Source of the DNA: Bradyrhizobium niftali
GTDB lineage: Bacteria > Pseudomonadota > Alphaproteobacteria > Rhizobiales > Xanthobacteraceae
Reading direction: 5' to 3'
DNA length: 64,000 nt
Assembly (NCBI RefSeq): GCF_004571025.1
Contig: NZ_SPQT01000036.1
Location: 1 to 64,000 of the forward strand
The first letter of the stretch is position 1, and each line of letters starts with the position of its first letter. Below, piece after piece: positions 8,398 to 19,529 of the stretch. The position numbers and the translations under genes were made by a program. The notes under the pieces were generated by a model. It did no database searches. It was not told the origin of the DNA and worked only from the letters and a program-made list of their open reading frames with translations.

Positions 8398-9066
8398 TCA
8401 GTCGAGACCATGCCGCAGGCTTGCCGCCGCCGCGAAGGGGCCGATCACGAGGCTGACCAGCGACAGCGCGCACAGGATCGAGAACGGCGCGCCGAACGAC
8501 ATGGGGCCGACGATCACGGCCTGGGAGGCCGCAACCCCGAAGATCAGGACGGGAATCGACAGCGGCAGCACCAGAACCGCCATCAAAAGCCCGCCGCGAT
8601 GCAGCGTCACCGCCAGCGCGGCGCCGATCATGCCGGTAAAAGTCAGGGCCGGCGTGCCCGCCAGCAGCGTCAGGGCCACCGCGCCGGTCGCGACCATGTC
8701 GAGGTTGAGCAGGAGGCCCAGCACGGGGGTTGCGACAATCAGCGGCAGGCCCGCCGCCAGCCAATGCGCCAGCGCTTTCGCCGCGCAGGCGAGTTCCAGC
8801 GGCGTTCGGCTCATGGTGATCAGGTCGAGCGAGCCGTCCTCATGGTCGGCCATAAACAGCCGGTCCAGCGTCAGCAGGCTCGCCAGCAGGGCGCCGAGCC
8901 AGAGAATGGCCGGCCCCAGCCGCGACAGCAGCGCCAGGTCCGGCCCCACCGCGAACGGCATCAGCACCACCACGGTCAGGAAGAACAGCACGCCGATCAG
9001 CGCCCCGCCGCCGACGCGGAGCGCGATCCTGATATCCCGGCGGATGAGGGCGGACAGGGCGGTCAT
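8398..9066 (-). CDS. ccmB: Haem exporter permease CcmB
   Basis: Membrane subunit that pairs with the CcmA ATPase. 222 residues with about six hydrophobic segments (GGALIGVLFFLTVVVLMPFA, ILWLGALLASLLTLDRLF and others); DHEDGSLDLI is a CcmB signature. The ATG at 9066 has a good ribosome site (GGTGGGAGTC). The 91-base gap to ccmC is plain, while the 286-base gap to ccmA carries repeats. Confidence 0.94.
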   Translation of the reverse strand: MTALSALIRRDIRIALRVGGGALIGVLFFLTVVVLMPFAVGPDLALLSRLGPAILWLGALLASLLTLDRLFMADHEDGSLDLITMSRTPLELACAAKALAHWLAAGLPLIVATPVLGLLLNLDMVATGAVALTLLAGTPALTFTGMIGAALAVTLHRGGLLMAVLVLPLSIPVLIFGVAASQAVIVGPMSFGAPFSILCALSLVSLVIGPFAAAASLRHGLD

Positions 9067-9122
9067 GGCAGACTCCCACCACGGTTGATGCGTCGCTGCA
9101 CGGCCTGCCCCAGGCACACTGC

Positions 9123-9292
9123 ACTCCCTCCCCCCTTGCGGGGGAGGGCAGGTGAGGGGGGTAGCCCCGGGAGAGATGCGTGTTGGGTCCGGACCGCCCG
9201 CAACAGAATTCCCGCTTTCTCAGCGATTGAACCGAGAGAATATGCCGTGTGGCACCCCCCTCCCTGACCCTCCCCCGCAAGGGGGGAGGGAA
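9123..9292. repeat. Inverted repeat pair, family G, between ccmA and ccmB
   Basis: ACTCCCTCCCCCCTTGCGGG (from 9123) and its inverted copy CCCTCCCCCGCAAGGGGGGA (to about 9290) are ~130 bases apart; each is also a short hairpin. The same element occurs singly at 38531 and 46861. It sits inside the ccmA-ccmB spacer on the coding path of the operon. Confidence 0.75.
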
Positions 9293-9352
9293 CGGAGAGG
9301 CCGGTACCCAGCCACTTGGAAAGCTGAGGGTCCATCGGAATGTCCATCGGAA

Positions 9353-9955
9353 TCATGCCACTGCCCCGATCCGCAACTCGCGTGATTCGATGCCCAGCGC
9401 CATGTGGGTCGCGGCGATGATCAGGCCGCCGCGGGCGAGATGGTCGCGCATCAGGGCGCCGAACATGTCCTGGCCGGCCACGTCCAGCGCAGTGGTCGGC
9501 TCGTCCAGCAGCCAGACCGGGCGGCGCACCGTCAGCAGCCGGGCCAGCGAGAGCCGGCGGCGCTGGCCGGCCGATAGGAAGGCGGCGGGCAGGTGGGTGG
9601 CGTGGTCGAGGCCGACGGTGGCGAGGCTCTCGTGGGCGTCAAGACGCTCGCCGCCCAGAAAATCAGCCCAGAATGACAAATTTTCCGCCACGCTCAGCGC
9701 CGGCTTCAGGGCGTCGCGATGACCCAGATAGTGGCATTGCTCAGGCAATGTCAGCTCGGCATCGCCGCCATCGAGCGCGATTGTCCCGCCGGCCGGGATG
9801 AGCAGGCCCGCAATCAGCCGCAGCAGGGACGTCTTGCCTGAGCCGTTGCGGCCGACGACCGCCACGGCCTCGCCGGAGGCGGCCTCGAAATCGAGCCCGG
9901 CAAACACCTCGCGGCCACCCCGGACACAGATCACCCCACGTCCGGAAAGCTGCAT
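9353..9955 (-). CDS. ccmA: Haem exporter ATP-binding protein CcmA
   Basis: ABC-type ATPase of the CcmABCD complex, which uses ATP to release haem-loaded CcmE. 200 residues from the ATG at 9955 (preceded by GAGGCAAG; an ATG at 9979 would add eight residues). Walker A GRNGSGKT at 35-42, signature LSAGQ at 127-131 and Walker B LLDEP at 149-153. First gene of the minus-strand ccm cluster and divergent from acnA. Confidence 0.95.
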   Translation of the reverse strand: MQLSGRGVICVRGGREVFAGLDFEAASGEAVAVVGRNGSGKTSLLRLIAGLLIPAGGTIALDGGDAELTLPEQCHYLGHRDALKPALSVAENLSFWADFLGGERLDAHESLATVGLDHATHLPAAFLSAGQRRRLSLARLLTVRRPVWLLDEPTTALDVAGQDMFGALMRDHLARGGLIIAATHMALGIESRELRIGAVA

Positions 9956-10197
9956 CTTGCCTCGTATCAATCCGTCCAAACCAGGCCTCAGGAAAACTTG
10001 GGGTAGCGCATGGGAATTTTTGGCTCGCGAATTGCTGCGGTACGTTTGTGGCTGTGGCGGCGCGGTTAGAAAGCTTCTATAAGCCCGGAACTACTTGATG
10101 CAGCAACTCAACCTGCCCCTGCAAGCGACCCAGCCGGATTCGCTGACGGTGTTAAAATACCCCTTGCCGGGTATAACTAACAATTGGGATTTCCTAC

Positions 10198-12918
<2,721 letters not shown>

Positions 12919-12967
12919 GCGCGGATTTGTGAACGGTGGCTCACTGCGAAGTGAGTAGAAGGTTAAA

Positions 12968-12997
12968 CGAAGGCGGCCTATCACAAGGCCGCCTTCG
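12968..12997 (+). terminator. Hairpin terminator downstream of acnA
   Basis: Perfect 12-bp stem CGAAGGCGGCCT (12968-12979) / AGGCCGCCTTCG (12986-12997) with a six-base loop, about 50 bases after the acnA stop. Only a short GTTT follows, so termination may be imperfect. Confidence 0.65.
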
Positions 12998-13139
12998 CGC
13001 GTTTGCGGCATGCTTCGGATGGGCCCGCCCGGCGGAAATTCCGGCCAGGACGGTTGAGTGTGCCGCGCCCCGTAAGACTACGGTGACCATCAGGCGATAA
13101 GATTTCCCTTCCCACGAGCAATGGTGTGCGGCGTTCGAC

Positions 13140-13916
13140 ATGACAGCAATGACGGCTTCTCATCCGATTTCACGTTGGTCCGGTGCCCTCTGGTCGGGAG
13201 CACTCGGTATCTGCGCGATCGTCGCCGTTATCCGACCCGCCGAGGCTGATCCCCGCGCCGTGGTTGAGCTCTTCACCTCGCAGGGCTGCTCCTCCTGCCC
13301 GCCCGCCGACCAGATCATCGGCGATCTCTCCAAAGACCCGTCGATCATCGCGCTGAGCATGCCGATCGATTATTGGGATTATCTCGGCTGGAAGGACACG
13401 TTGGCGGATTCGCGCTTCTCGGCGCGGCAGCGCGCCTATTCGCGCATGCGCGGCGACCGCGAGGTCTACACGCCGCAGGTCGTGGTGAATGGCTCGACGC
13501 ATGTCATCGGCAGCGACCGTGCCGGCATCGAGAGCGCGATCGGCAAGACCGACAAAGGCGCGGGCGTGATGAGCGTGCCGGTGACGATGTCGCTCTCGGG
13601 CAAGCAGATCAACGTGTCGGTGGCCGCGAGCAAGGAGCCGGCGATCTCGCACGGCGAGGTCTGGATATGCTCGATCGCGAGGTCGGTGCCGATCGCGATC
13701 GCCAAAGGCGAAAATCGCGGACAGCAGATCACCTATCACAACGTGGTGCGCAACCTGCTCAAGGTCGGCGACTGGACCGGTCGTCCGGAAAGCTGGACGG
13801 TGCCGATCGAGAACCTGACGCGCGACGGCGTCGACGGCGCGGTGGTCTATGTCCAGGACGGCAGCCGCGAGAAACCGGGCCCGATGCTGGGCGCGGCGTA
13901 CACGTCGCTGCACTGA
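13140..13916 (+). CDS. DUF1223 exported thioredoxin-like protein
   Basis: 258 residues with an N-terminal hydrophobic signal segment (about 12-35, ending AEA). The mature part opens with VVELFTSQGCSSCPPAD, a CxxC (C50, C53) in a thioredoxin-like fold that defines DUF1223. YTPQVVVNG resembles the cis-proline loop of such folds. Probably a periplasmic redox or metal-linked protein, but no substrate is known. ATG at 13140, with an alternative ATG three codons later. Confidence 0.88.
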   Translation: MTAMTASHPISRWSGALWSGALGICAIVAVIRPAEADPRAVVELFTSQGCSSCPPADQIIGDLSKDPSIIALSMPIDYWDYLGWKDTLADSRFSARQRAYSRMRGDREVYTPQVVVNGSTHVIGSDRAGIESAIGKTDKGAGVMSVPVTMSLSGKQINVSVAASKEPAISHGEVWICSIARSVPIAIAKGENRGQQITYHNVVRNLLKVGDWTGRPESWTVPIENLTRDGVDGAVVYVQDGSREKPGPMLGAAYTSLH

Positions 13917-13961
13917 AGCGCACGCTTCGCATTCTTCCCGATGTGCGGTCTGGCTCTATCT

Positions 13962-14080
13962 CCTCATGGTGAGGAGCGCGCCCCTTGCGCGCGTCTCGAA
14001 CCATGCAGGCCCGGCTGATGCCGCTCGGGCCTCGATCCTTCGAGACGCCGCGCGAAGAGCGCGGCTCCTCAGGATGAGGG
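13962..14080. repeat. Palindromic intergenic repeat, family B
   Basis: CCTCATGGTGAGGAGCGCGC...GTCTCGAACCATG then GATCCTTCGAGACGCC...GGCTCCTCAGGATGAGG. Same layout as the copies at 4041, 5881 and 58127. Confidence 0.8.
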
Positions 14081-14121
14081 GAGAGAGTGTGCTCAAGATC
14101 GTTTCGGAAAATCTGGTCTCT

Positions 14122-14218
14122 CGTCATTTCGGGACGCGCCGCTCCCGGAATCCATTTCTCAAATCGAAAATTCGGATTGATAGATTTCGGGTTTGCACTT
14201 CGCGCGCCCCGGAATGAC
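14122..14218. repeat. Palindromic intergenic repeat, family C
   Basis: CGTCATTTCGGGACGCGCC...CCCGGAATCC with the inverted arm GGGTTTGCACTTCGCGCGCCCCGGAATGAC. Other copies at 15023, 23043, 47508, 55559 and 62846. Confidence 0.8.
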
Positions 14219-14249
14219 AGCGGGGCAGACACATCCCGACCCAAACAAA

Positions 14250-14272
14250 AAAGGACCAACTCGCGTTGGTCC
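14250..14272 (-). terminator. Orphan Rho-independent terminator on the minus strand
   Basis: On the minus strand: GGACCAAC, loop GCGA (a GNRA tetraloop), GTTGGTCC, then six T residues. It is one of the best intrinsic terminators in the window. No minus-strand protein gene lies upstream of it: both neighbours (ending 13916 and starting 14643) are plus-strand. It therefore terminates something not otherwise annotated. Confidence 0.8.
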
Positions 14273-14400
14273 TCCTTGTCGCGCGTACAGACCCGATCCT
14301 CTCGACCCCGGGGGGCTGGGGGCTGAGGAATCCGGAACCGAAAAGACCGGGTCAACGCACATAAGTCTTTTCGCAATGCAGGGCGGCAGGCGCTGGGCGG
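14250..14400 (-). ncRNA. Candidate small RNA ending at the orphan terminator (5' end undefined)
   Basis: Inferred from the orphan terminator at 14250-14272. Reading leftward, the segment contains self-complementary arms GACCCG (near 14355) and CGGGTC (near 14291), and a GC-rich run around 14310-14325, consistent with a folded RNA. AAGGAGG precedes the terminator stem. A short reading frame starting at 14362 (MCVDPVFSVPDSSAPS) crosses the terminator, so a leader peptide is less likely. I see no convincing promoter; the 5' end at 14400 is a guess. Confidence 0.4.
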
Positions 14401-14642
14401 AAAAGCGGCGATACTATGATTCCTGCTAACGATCCCGTGACGGTTCGTCGCGACAGAGTTCCACCGTTGCGTGTGTTCCGATTCGCGCAGGATTCGACGG
14501 GTTGCACCCAGAGCCCTTCAAAGAGCCCTCGAGAGCCCCTTGCGGCGGGGAACAGTTGGCGCAATCATGCGATTGTCATGATCCGCGGTTCCGGGGACGG
14601 TTTTCGCGGGCGCGATCATGTCGTGCGATGAGGAGGCGCCCC
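14273..14642. other. Spacer before the DUF2794 gene without a recognised protein gene
   Basis: Apart from the candidate small RNA, I see no gene here. Short dyads occur (for example CAATC-ATGC-GATTG near 14570). The last bases, GAGGAGGCGCCCC, are the ribosome site of the next gene. No tRNA T-loop signature was found. Confidence 0.4.
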
Positions 14643-15014
14643 ATGAGTCTGACGTCGGAGGATGCCGATCCGAGTGAGCAGCGCGCGGCGGCGCGTCCCG
14701 TCGCTGCAAATGCGCAGCCGAACCAGGTGACCTTCAACCGGCTCGAACTGCGCCGAATTCTCAACCTCTACGGCCGCATGGTCGCCGACGGCGAGTGGCG
14801 CGACTATGCCATCGACTTCCTGAAGGACCGTGCGGTGTTCTCGGTCTATCGCCGCGCCTCGGAAGTGCCGATCTACCGCATCGAGAAGGACCCGCGCCTC
14901 GCCCGCAAGCAGGGCATGTACAGCGTAATCTCGGCGACCGGCCTGATCCTGCGCCGCGGCCATGAGCTCGAGCGCGTGCTGCTGGCGATCGATCGCAAGC
15001 TGGCGGTGGTTTAG
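14643..15014 (+). CDS. DUF2794 domain-containing protein
   Basis: 123 residues, cytoplasmic, no signal or membrane segment. The conserved core begins QVTFNRLELRRILNLYG and runs through EWRDYAIDFLKDRAVFSVYR and IYRIEKDPRLARKQGMYSV, typical of the alphaproteobacterial DUF2794 family, whose role is unknown. The ATG at 14643 follows a near-perfect AGGAGG. Stands alone between a long spacer and a repeat. Confidence 0.88.
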   Translation: MSLTSEDADPSEQRAAARPVAANAQPNQVTFNRLELRRILNLYGRMVADGEWRDYAIDFLKDRAVFSVYRRASEVPIYRIEKDPRLARKQGMYSVISATGLILRRGHELERVLLAIDRKLAVV

Positions 15015-15022
15015 CCCAACGC

Positions 15023-15127
15023 CGTCATTCCGGGGCGCGACGAAGTCGCGAACCCGGAATCCCGATCCGTATCGCTCGCTTAAAACTTCTGGATTCCGGG
15101 TTCGCGCTACGCGCGCCCCGGAATGAC
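15023..15127. repeat. Palindromic intergenic repeat, family C
   Basis: CGTCATTCCGGGGCGCGACG...GAACCCGGAATCCC and the inverted TTCTGGATTCCGGGTTCGCG...CGCGCCCCGGAATGACC. Sits between convergent genes. Confidence 0.85.
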
Positions 15128-15137
15128 CGTGTGAGGC

Positions 15138-15668
15138 CTACTTCGCCGGCACCGTGCTGGCGCCCTCGCCGAGCTCGCGCTGCATCATCACCGTGTCCAG
15201 CCAGCGGCCGAATTTCAGCCCGACATTGGGATGCGTGCCGATCATCCTGAAGCCGCCCTTGGTGTGCACGCCGATCGAGCCGGCATTGGCGGAATCGCCG
15301 ATCACCGCGATCATCTGGCGGAAGCCGCGCGCCTCGCACTCGGTGATCAGCCGCTCCAGCAGCAACGAGCCGACGCCGCGGCGATGGAAGGAGGGATCGA
15401 GATAGATCGAGTTCTCGACCGTGAAGCGATAGGCCGGCCGCGGCCGGTAGGCGCCGGCATAGGCGTAGCCGGCGACGCGCCCGTCGAGGATGGCGACGAA
15501 ATAGGGATAGCCGCCGTCGACCAGCGCGCGGTAGCGCCGCGTCATCTCGGCAAGATCGGGCGGTTCCAGCTCGAACGTCGCCGTGCCCTCGCGGACGGCC
15601 TGCTGGTAAATGGCGGTGATGGCGGGGAGGTCGGCCTCGAGGGTGGGCCTGATTTCAGGTGCGGACAT
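15138..15668 (-). CDS. GNAT N-acetyltransferase, phosphinothricin/methionine sulfoximine type
   Basis: 176 residues covering one GNAT fold. The N-terminus EIRPTLEADLPAITAIYQQAV and the acetyl-CoA loop region FHRRGVGSLLLERLI, followed by IGVHTKGGF, are the pattern of the Pat/MddA (YncA) group, which acetylates L-phosphinothricin or methionine sulfoximine analogues. The physiological substrate cannot be told from sequence. Single gene flanked by two different repeats. Confidence 0.88.
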   Translation of the reverse strand: MSAPEIRPTLEADLPAITAIYQQAVREGTATFELEPPDLAEMTRRYRALVDGGYPYFVAILDGRVAGYAYAGAYRPRPAYRFTVENSIYLDPSFHRRGVGSLLLERLITECEARGFRQMIAVIGDSANAGSIGVHTKGGFRMIGTHPNVGLKFGRWLDTVMMQRELGEGASTVPAK

Positions 15669-15725
15669 GATGAAAGATTAGAGCCTTCCCGCGGCGGCCG
15701 GAAGGGGCTCCGGTGTTGCCCCACC

Positions 15726-15813
15726 CGTCATTGCGAGCGCAGCGAAGCAATCCAGAAATGCATCTGCGGAGGGACTCTGGATTGCTTCGTCGCAAGAGCT
15801 CCTCGCAATGACG
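15726..15813. repeat. Palindromic intergenic repeat, family D
   Basis: CGTCATTGCGAGCGCAGCGA-AGCAATCCAG and the inverted CTGGATTGCTTCGTCGCAA...CTCGCAATGACG. The second copy is at 61809. Confidence 0.85.
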
Positions 15814-15833
15814 CGGGGAGGCAGTGGGGCCCA

Positions 15834-15863
15834 AACAAAAACCCCGGCCTTGCGGCCGGGGTT
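15834..15863 (-). terminator. Terminator of the Bax-inhibitor-1 gene
   Basis: Minus strand: AACCCCGGCC, loop GCAA (again a GNRA loop), GGCCGGGGTT, followed by a T-rich TTTGTTTGG. It lies 25 bases after the stop at 15889. Confidence 0.85.
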
Positions 15864-15888
15864 GGTGTCCGTTCTCTCGTCGCAGTGC

Positions 15889-16680
15889 TTAGTCGCGCTG
15901 GCCGAGGAGCTGCAGGAGCAGCGTGAACAGGTTGATGAAGTTCAGGTACAGCGACAGTGCGCCGGTGATGGCCGCACGCTCTGCGATGTCACCGCCGGCC
16001 GAGGCGTAGCCGTAGATGTAGTCGTTCTTCAGCCGCTGGGTATCCCAGGCGGTGAGGCCCGCGAACACCAGCACGCCGACCACGGACACGATGAACTGCA
16101 GCATCGAGCTCGCCAGGAACAGGTTCACCAGGCTGGCGATGATGATGCCGATCAGGCCCATGAACAGGAACGAGCCCATCCCGGTCAGGTCACGCTTGGT
16201 GGTGTAGCCGTAGAGGCTGAGCGCACCGAAGGTCGCCGCGGTGATGAAGAACACCCGCACGATCGAGGTGTGCGTGAACACCAGGAAGATCGACGACAGC
16301 GAGATGCCCATCAGCGCCGAGAACACCCAGAACAGGATCTGGGCGGTCGAGGGAGCCAGGCGGTTGATGCCCGCCGAGATCACGAACACCATGGCGAGCG
16401 GCGCGAGCATGAACAGCCACTTCAGGGGGCTGACGAACATCGCATAGCCGAACGGCGTCAGGAACAGCTTGCCGACGCGGACGGCTTCCGGGGTCGGAAC
16501 GTCAGTCACGGCAGCCATATAGACGCCGAGTGCGGCAAGGCCCGTGATGGCGAGCCCAATGCTCATGTAGTTGTAGATGCGCAGCATGTAGGCGCGCAGA
16601 CCGGCGTCGACCGTCGCGGCGTCAACACGCCCGGCGGCCCTGCCGAAAGGAGAAGCGTAGTTACGGTCTAGGTCCGACAT
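15889..16680 (-). CDS. Bax inhibitor-1/YccA family membrane protein
   Basis: 263 residues with seven membrane spans (for example MSIGLAITGLAALGVYMAAV, FFITAATFGALSLYGY, MGLIGIIIASLVNLFLAS). The closing LYLNFINLFTLLLQLLGQRD is the family C-terminal signature. Bacterial members are pH-sensitive calcium-leak channels (BsYetJ) or interact with FtsH (YccA). Start at 16680 (MSDLDRNYASPFG), preceded by GGGAATCGACC. Monocistronic with its own terminator. Confidence 0.93.
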   Translation of the reverse strand: MSDLDRNYASPFGRAAGRVDAATVDAGLRAYMLRIYNYMSIGLAITGLAALGVYMAAVTDVPTPEAVRVGKLFLTPFGYAMFVSPLKWLFMLAPLAMVFVISAGINRLAPSTAQILFWVFSALMGISLSSIFLVFTHTSIVRVFFITAATFGALSLYGYTTKRDLTGMGSFLFMGLIGIIIASLVNLFLASSMLQFIVSVVGVLVFAGLTAWDTQRLKNDYIYGYASAGGDIAERAAITGALSLYLNFINLFTLLLQLLGQRD

Positions 16681-16958
16681 GGTCGATTCCCGTTGGTTGG
16701 CCGGTCCGGCATGAGGGTCGCCATGCCGCCGGTTCGTCAAATTCTATCTCGGATACCGATGTCTGCCGACTAAATTTTGGCTAACAATCGGGGCTCCGAA
16801 CCCATTCGATATGTGGGAAACTAACACATCCGCTGCAACCTTCCACGCGCGGCTGAATGTCGCCCTTGGCGGCAATCCTGACGCGAACCTGACGCGCAAC
16901 GCGGTTAATCGCCGGAATCGTGCGATTTCGCACCCGCGCGGCGTCCCGCTACCTTTTG

Positions 16959-19529
16959 TCACAAATTCCGCAACACCGTGGCGGGCTTTTTGTTCAACGC
17001 CAGGAGCGTGCCGGCGAGCCCGAGCCCGACAGTGACGACCAGGGCGGCCACGACCACGCCGGCTGCGCTGCCGGCCTGCCAGACGAAGCTGAGCGTCATC
17101 AGCCGCGTCACGATCATCCAGGCGGCGATGCTGCCGGCGATCACGCCGAAGACGGCGGTGGCGAGCCCGATCAGGAGGTATTCGAGCGCATAGGCTCCGA
17201 GCAGCCGCAGCCGCGTCGCGCCCAGCGTCTTCAGGATCACCGCATCGTAGACCCGGTGGCGATGGCCGGCGGCGAGCGCCCCGCCCAGCACCAGGATCGC
17301 CGAGATCAGGGTCACGGCGCTGGCGCCGCGGATCGCCAGCGCAAGATTGGTCACGACCGAGCCGACCGTCTCCATCACCTCGCGCACGCGCACGCTCGTC
17401 ACCATCGGATAGGTGTCGGCGACCTGCTTGATGATCCTGCCGTCGCCTTCGGCGTTGCCGCCGGCTACGGTCAGCGTCGCGATGTGGGTGTGCGGCGCGC
17501 CCTTGAAGGCGTTGGGCGAGAACACCAGGACGAAATTGATGCCGAGGCCCTGCCAGTCGATGTTGCGCAGATTGCTGATCTTCGCCGGGATGTCGCGGCC
17601 GAGCACGTTGACCACGACCTCGTCGCCGAGCTTGAGGCCGAGCCCGTCGGCGATCTTCTTCTCCATCGAGACCAGCGGCGGGCCGGAATAGTCCGCGCTC
17701 CACCACGCGCCCTCGACCACCTTGGAGCCCTTCGGCAGCTCGGCGGTATAGGTGAGGCCGCGGTCGCTTTGCAGCACCCACTCGGAATCGGTCGTCGGCT
17801 TGAGCTCTTCGGCGCGGACGCCGCGCGCGGCGACGATGCGCCCGCGCAGCATCGGCACGTCCTCGACCTTGGCGCCGGGCGCGATCTGGCGCAGATAGCC
17901 GTCGAACTGCACCGCCTGCGTGCTCGGAATGTCGATGAAGAAGAACGACGGCGCCTGATCGGGCAGGGCCGCGAGGAACTGCCGGCGCAGATTGCCGTCG
18001 ATCTGGGTGATGGTGACGAGCACGGCGAGCCCGAGGCCGAGCGAGAGCACGACCGAAGGCGTCAGCGCGCCCGGCCGGTGGATGTTGGCGATCGCGAGCC
18101 GCAGCATCGGCAGGCGCGTCCGCGGCAGCCGTCGCGCGATCGTCATCAGCAGGGCGGCGATGCCGCGCAGCAGCGCGAACACGACGACCGAGGACGCCAC
18201 GAACACCGCGGCGATGCGCTTGTCGAAGGACAGGCCGATCACGACCGCGACGAGCAGGGCGATCACGACGCCCATGAACGCGAGATAGCTCCAGCGCGGC
18301 CGGTGCCATTCGGAGCTGATGGTGTCGCGGAACAATGCGGCGACCGGCACGTCATGCACCCGTCCGAGCGGCCACAGGCCGAAGGCGAGCGCGGTCAACA
18401 GGCCGTAGACGAAGGACAGCGCGAGCTCGTCGGCGTGCACGGCCGGCACCACCGGCAGCGGCAACAGCTTGCCGAACAGCCCGACGATGGCGAAGGGCAT
18501 GGCGGCGCCGAGCGCAAGCCCGATCACGGACCCGATCGCTGCCAGCAGGACGACCTGGGCGAGATAGATGCCGAACACGTCGCGGCCCGTGGCGCCGACG
18601 GCCTTGAAGGCCGCGATCACCTCGAGCTTCCGGTCGATATGGCTCTTCACCGCGTTGGCGACGCCGACACCGCCGACCAGCAGCGCGGCGAGGCCGACCA
18701 GGGTCAGGAACTGCGTGAAGCGGCTGATGTTGCGCTCGAGCTGCGGCGAGGCATTGGAGCGGCTGCGGACTTCCCAGCCGGCCTGCGGCGCGGCGTTGCG
18801 CGCATCGGCGATGAAGGCGTCGGTGGCGCGCTCGCTGTTGGCGGCGTCAGGCAGCTTCACCCGGTAGACCCAGCGCACCAGGCTGCCGGGCTGGATCAGG
18901 CCTGTCGCCCGCAGGGCTGCCTCGCTGATCAGGAAGCGCGGGCCGAAGCCGATGCCGCCGGCGAGCTTGTCGGGCTCGGCTTCGACGGTGCTGCGGATCT
19001 GGAAGGTCGCCGCGCCGATGGTGACGCGGTCGCCGGTCTTGAGCGAGAGCCGCGCCAGCAGCGTCGGATCGGCGGCCGCGCCGAACGCACCGTCACGCTC
19101 TGCAAGGATCTCGGACATCGGCAGCGGCGGCGCCAGCGTCAATTGGCCGAGCATCGGATAGGTGTCGTCGACCGCCTTCATCTCGACCAGCGCGAGCTTG
19201 CCTTCGGCCGAGCGCGCCATGCCGCGCAGGGTCGCGGCGGTCGAGACGGTGCCGCGCGAACGCAGGAAGGCGACTTCCTCAGGCTTGGCCTCGCGCTGGA
19301 ATAGCACGAAGGAGACGTCGCCGCCGAGCAGCGTGCGGCCTTCGCGGGCGAGACCGTCGGAGAGGCTCGCCGACACCGAGCCGACGCCGGCGATCGCCAT
19401 CACGCCGAGCGCGATGCAGGCGATGAAGACGTAGAAGCCGCGCAGGCCCCCGCGCAATTCGCGCAGCGCGTAGCGGAGCGACAACGCGGCGGCGTTGGGC
19501 CGTACGAACGGTTCGGTCGCGGTGCTCAT
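16959..19529 (-). CDS. ABC transporter permease, FtsX/MacB fold (YbbP-like)
   Basis: 856 residues. An N-terminal membrane helix (about 31-55), a large periplasmic domain, then two FtsX-type blocks of spans (about 260-420 and 700-850), as in E. coli YbbP. Ten or so spans in total. Such mechanotransmission permeases extrude lipophilic or lipid-linked substrates, or extract lipids, rather than importing. Its start overlaps the end of the ATPase gene by four bases. The neighbouring TesA-type esterase repeats the conserved ybbA-ybbP-tesA neighbourhood. Confidence 0.93.
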   Translation of the reverse strand: MSTATEPFVRPNAAALSLRYALRELRGGLRGFYVFIACIALGVMAIAGVGSVSASLSDGLAREGRTLLGGDVSFVLFQREAKPEEVAFLRSRGTVSTAATLRGMARSAEGKLALVEMKAVDDTYPMLGQLTLAPPLPMSEILAERDGAFGAAADPTLLARLSLKTGDRVTIGAATFQIRSTVEAEPDKLAGGIGFGPRFLISEAALRATGLIQPGSLVRWVYRVKLPDAANSERATDAFIADARNAAPQAGWEVRSRSNASPQLERNISRFTQFLTLVGLAALLVGGVGVANAVKSHIDRKLEVIAAFKAVGATGRDVFGIYLAQVVLLAAIGSVIGLALGAAMPFAIVGLFGKLLPLPVVPAVHADELALSFVYGLLTALAFGLWPLGRVHDVPVAALFRDTISSEWHRPRWSYLAFMGVVIALLVAVVIGLSFDKRIAAVFVASSVVVFALLRGIAALLMTIARRLPRTRLPMLRLAIANIHRPGALTPSVVLSLGLGLAVLVTITQIDGNLRRQFLAALPDQAPSFFFIDIPSTQAVQFDGYLRQIAPGAKVEDVPMLRGRIVAARGVRAEELKPTTDSEWVLQSDRGLTYTAELPKGSKVVEGAWWSADYSGPPLVSMEKKIADGLGLKLGDEVVVNVLGRDIPAKISNLRNIDWQGLGINFVLVFSPNAFKGAPHTHIATLTVAGGNAEGDGRIIKQVADTYPMVTSVRVREVMETVGSVVTNLALAIRGASAVTLISAILVLGGALAAGHRHRVYDAVILKTLGATRLRLLGAYALEYLLIGLATAVFGVIAGSIAAWMIVTRLMTLSFVWQAGSAAGVVVAALVVTVGLGLAGTLLALNKKPATVLRNL

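Noticed and set aside
14440..14640. tRNA or other structured RNA in the spacer before the DUF2794 gene
   Set aside because: No TTCGANNC loop with matching stems and no acceptor pairing; GATTCGACGGGTTGCACCC looks suggestive but does not close into a cloverleaf.
16920..19304. Plus-strand open frame of nearly 800 codons across the YbbP-like gene
   Set aside because: Composition is dominated by Arg, Gln, Asp and His with no hydrophobic core; the minus-strand permease is clear and overlaps the ATPase gene start.
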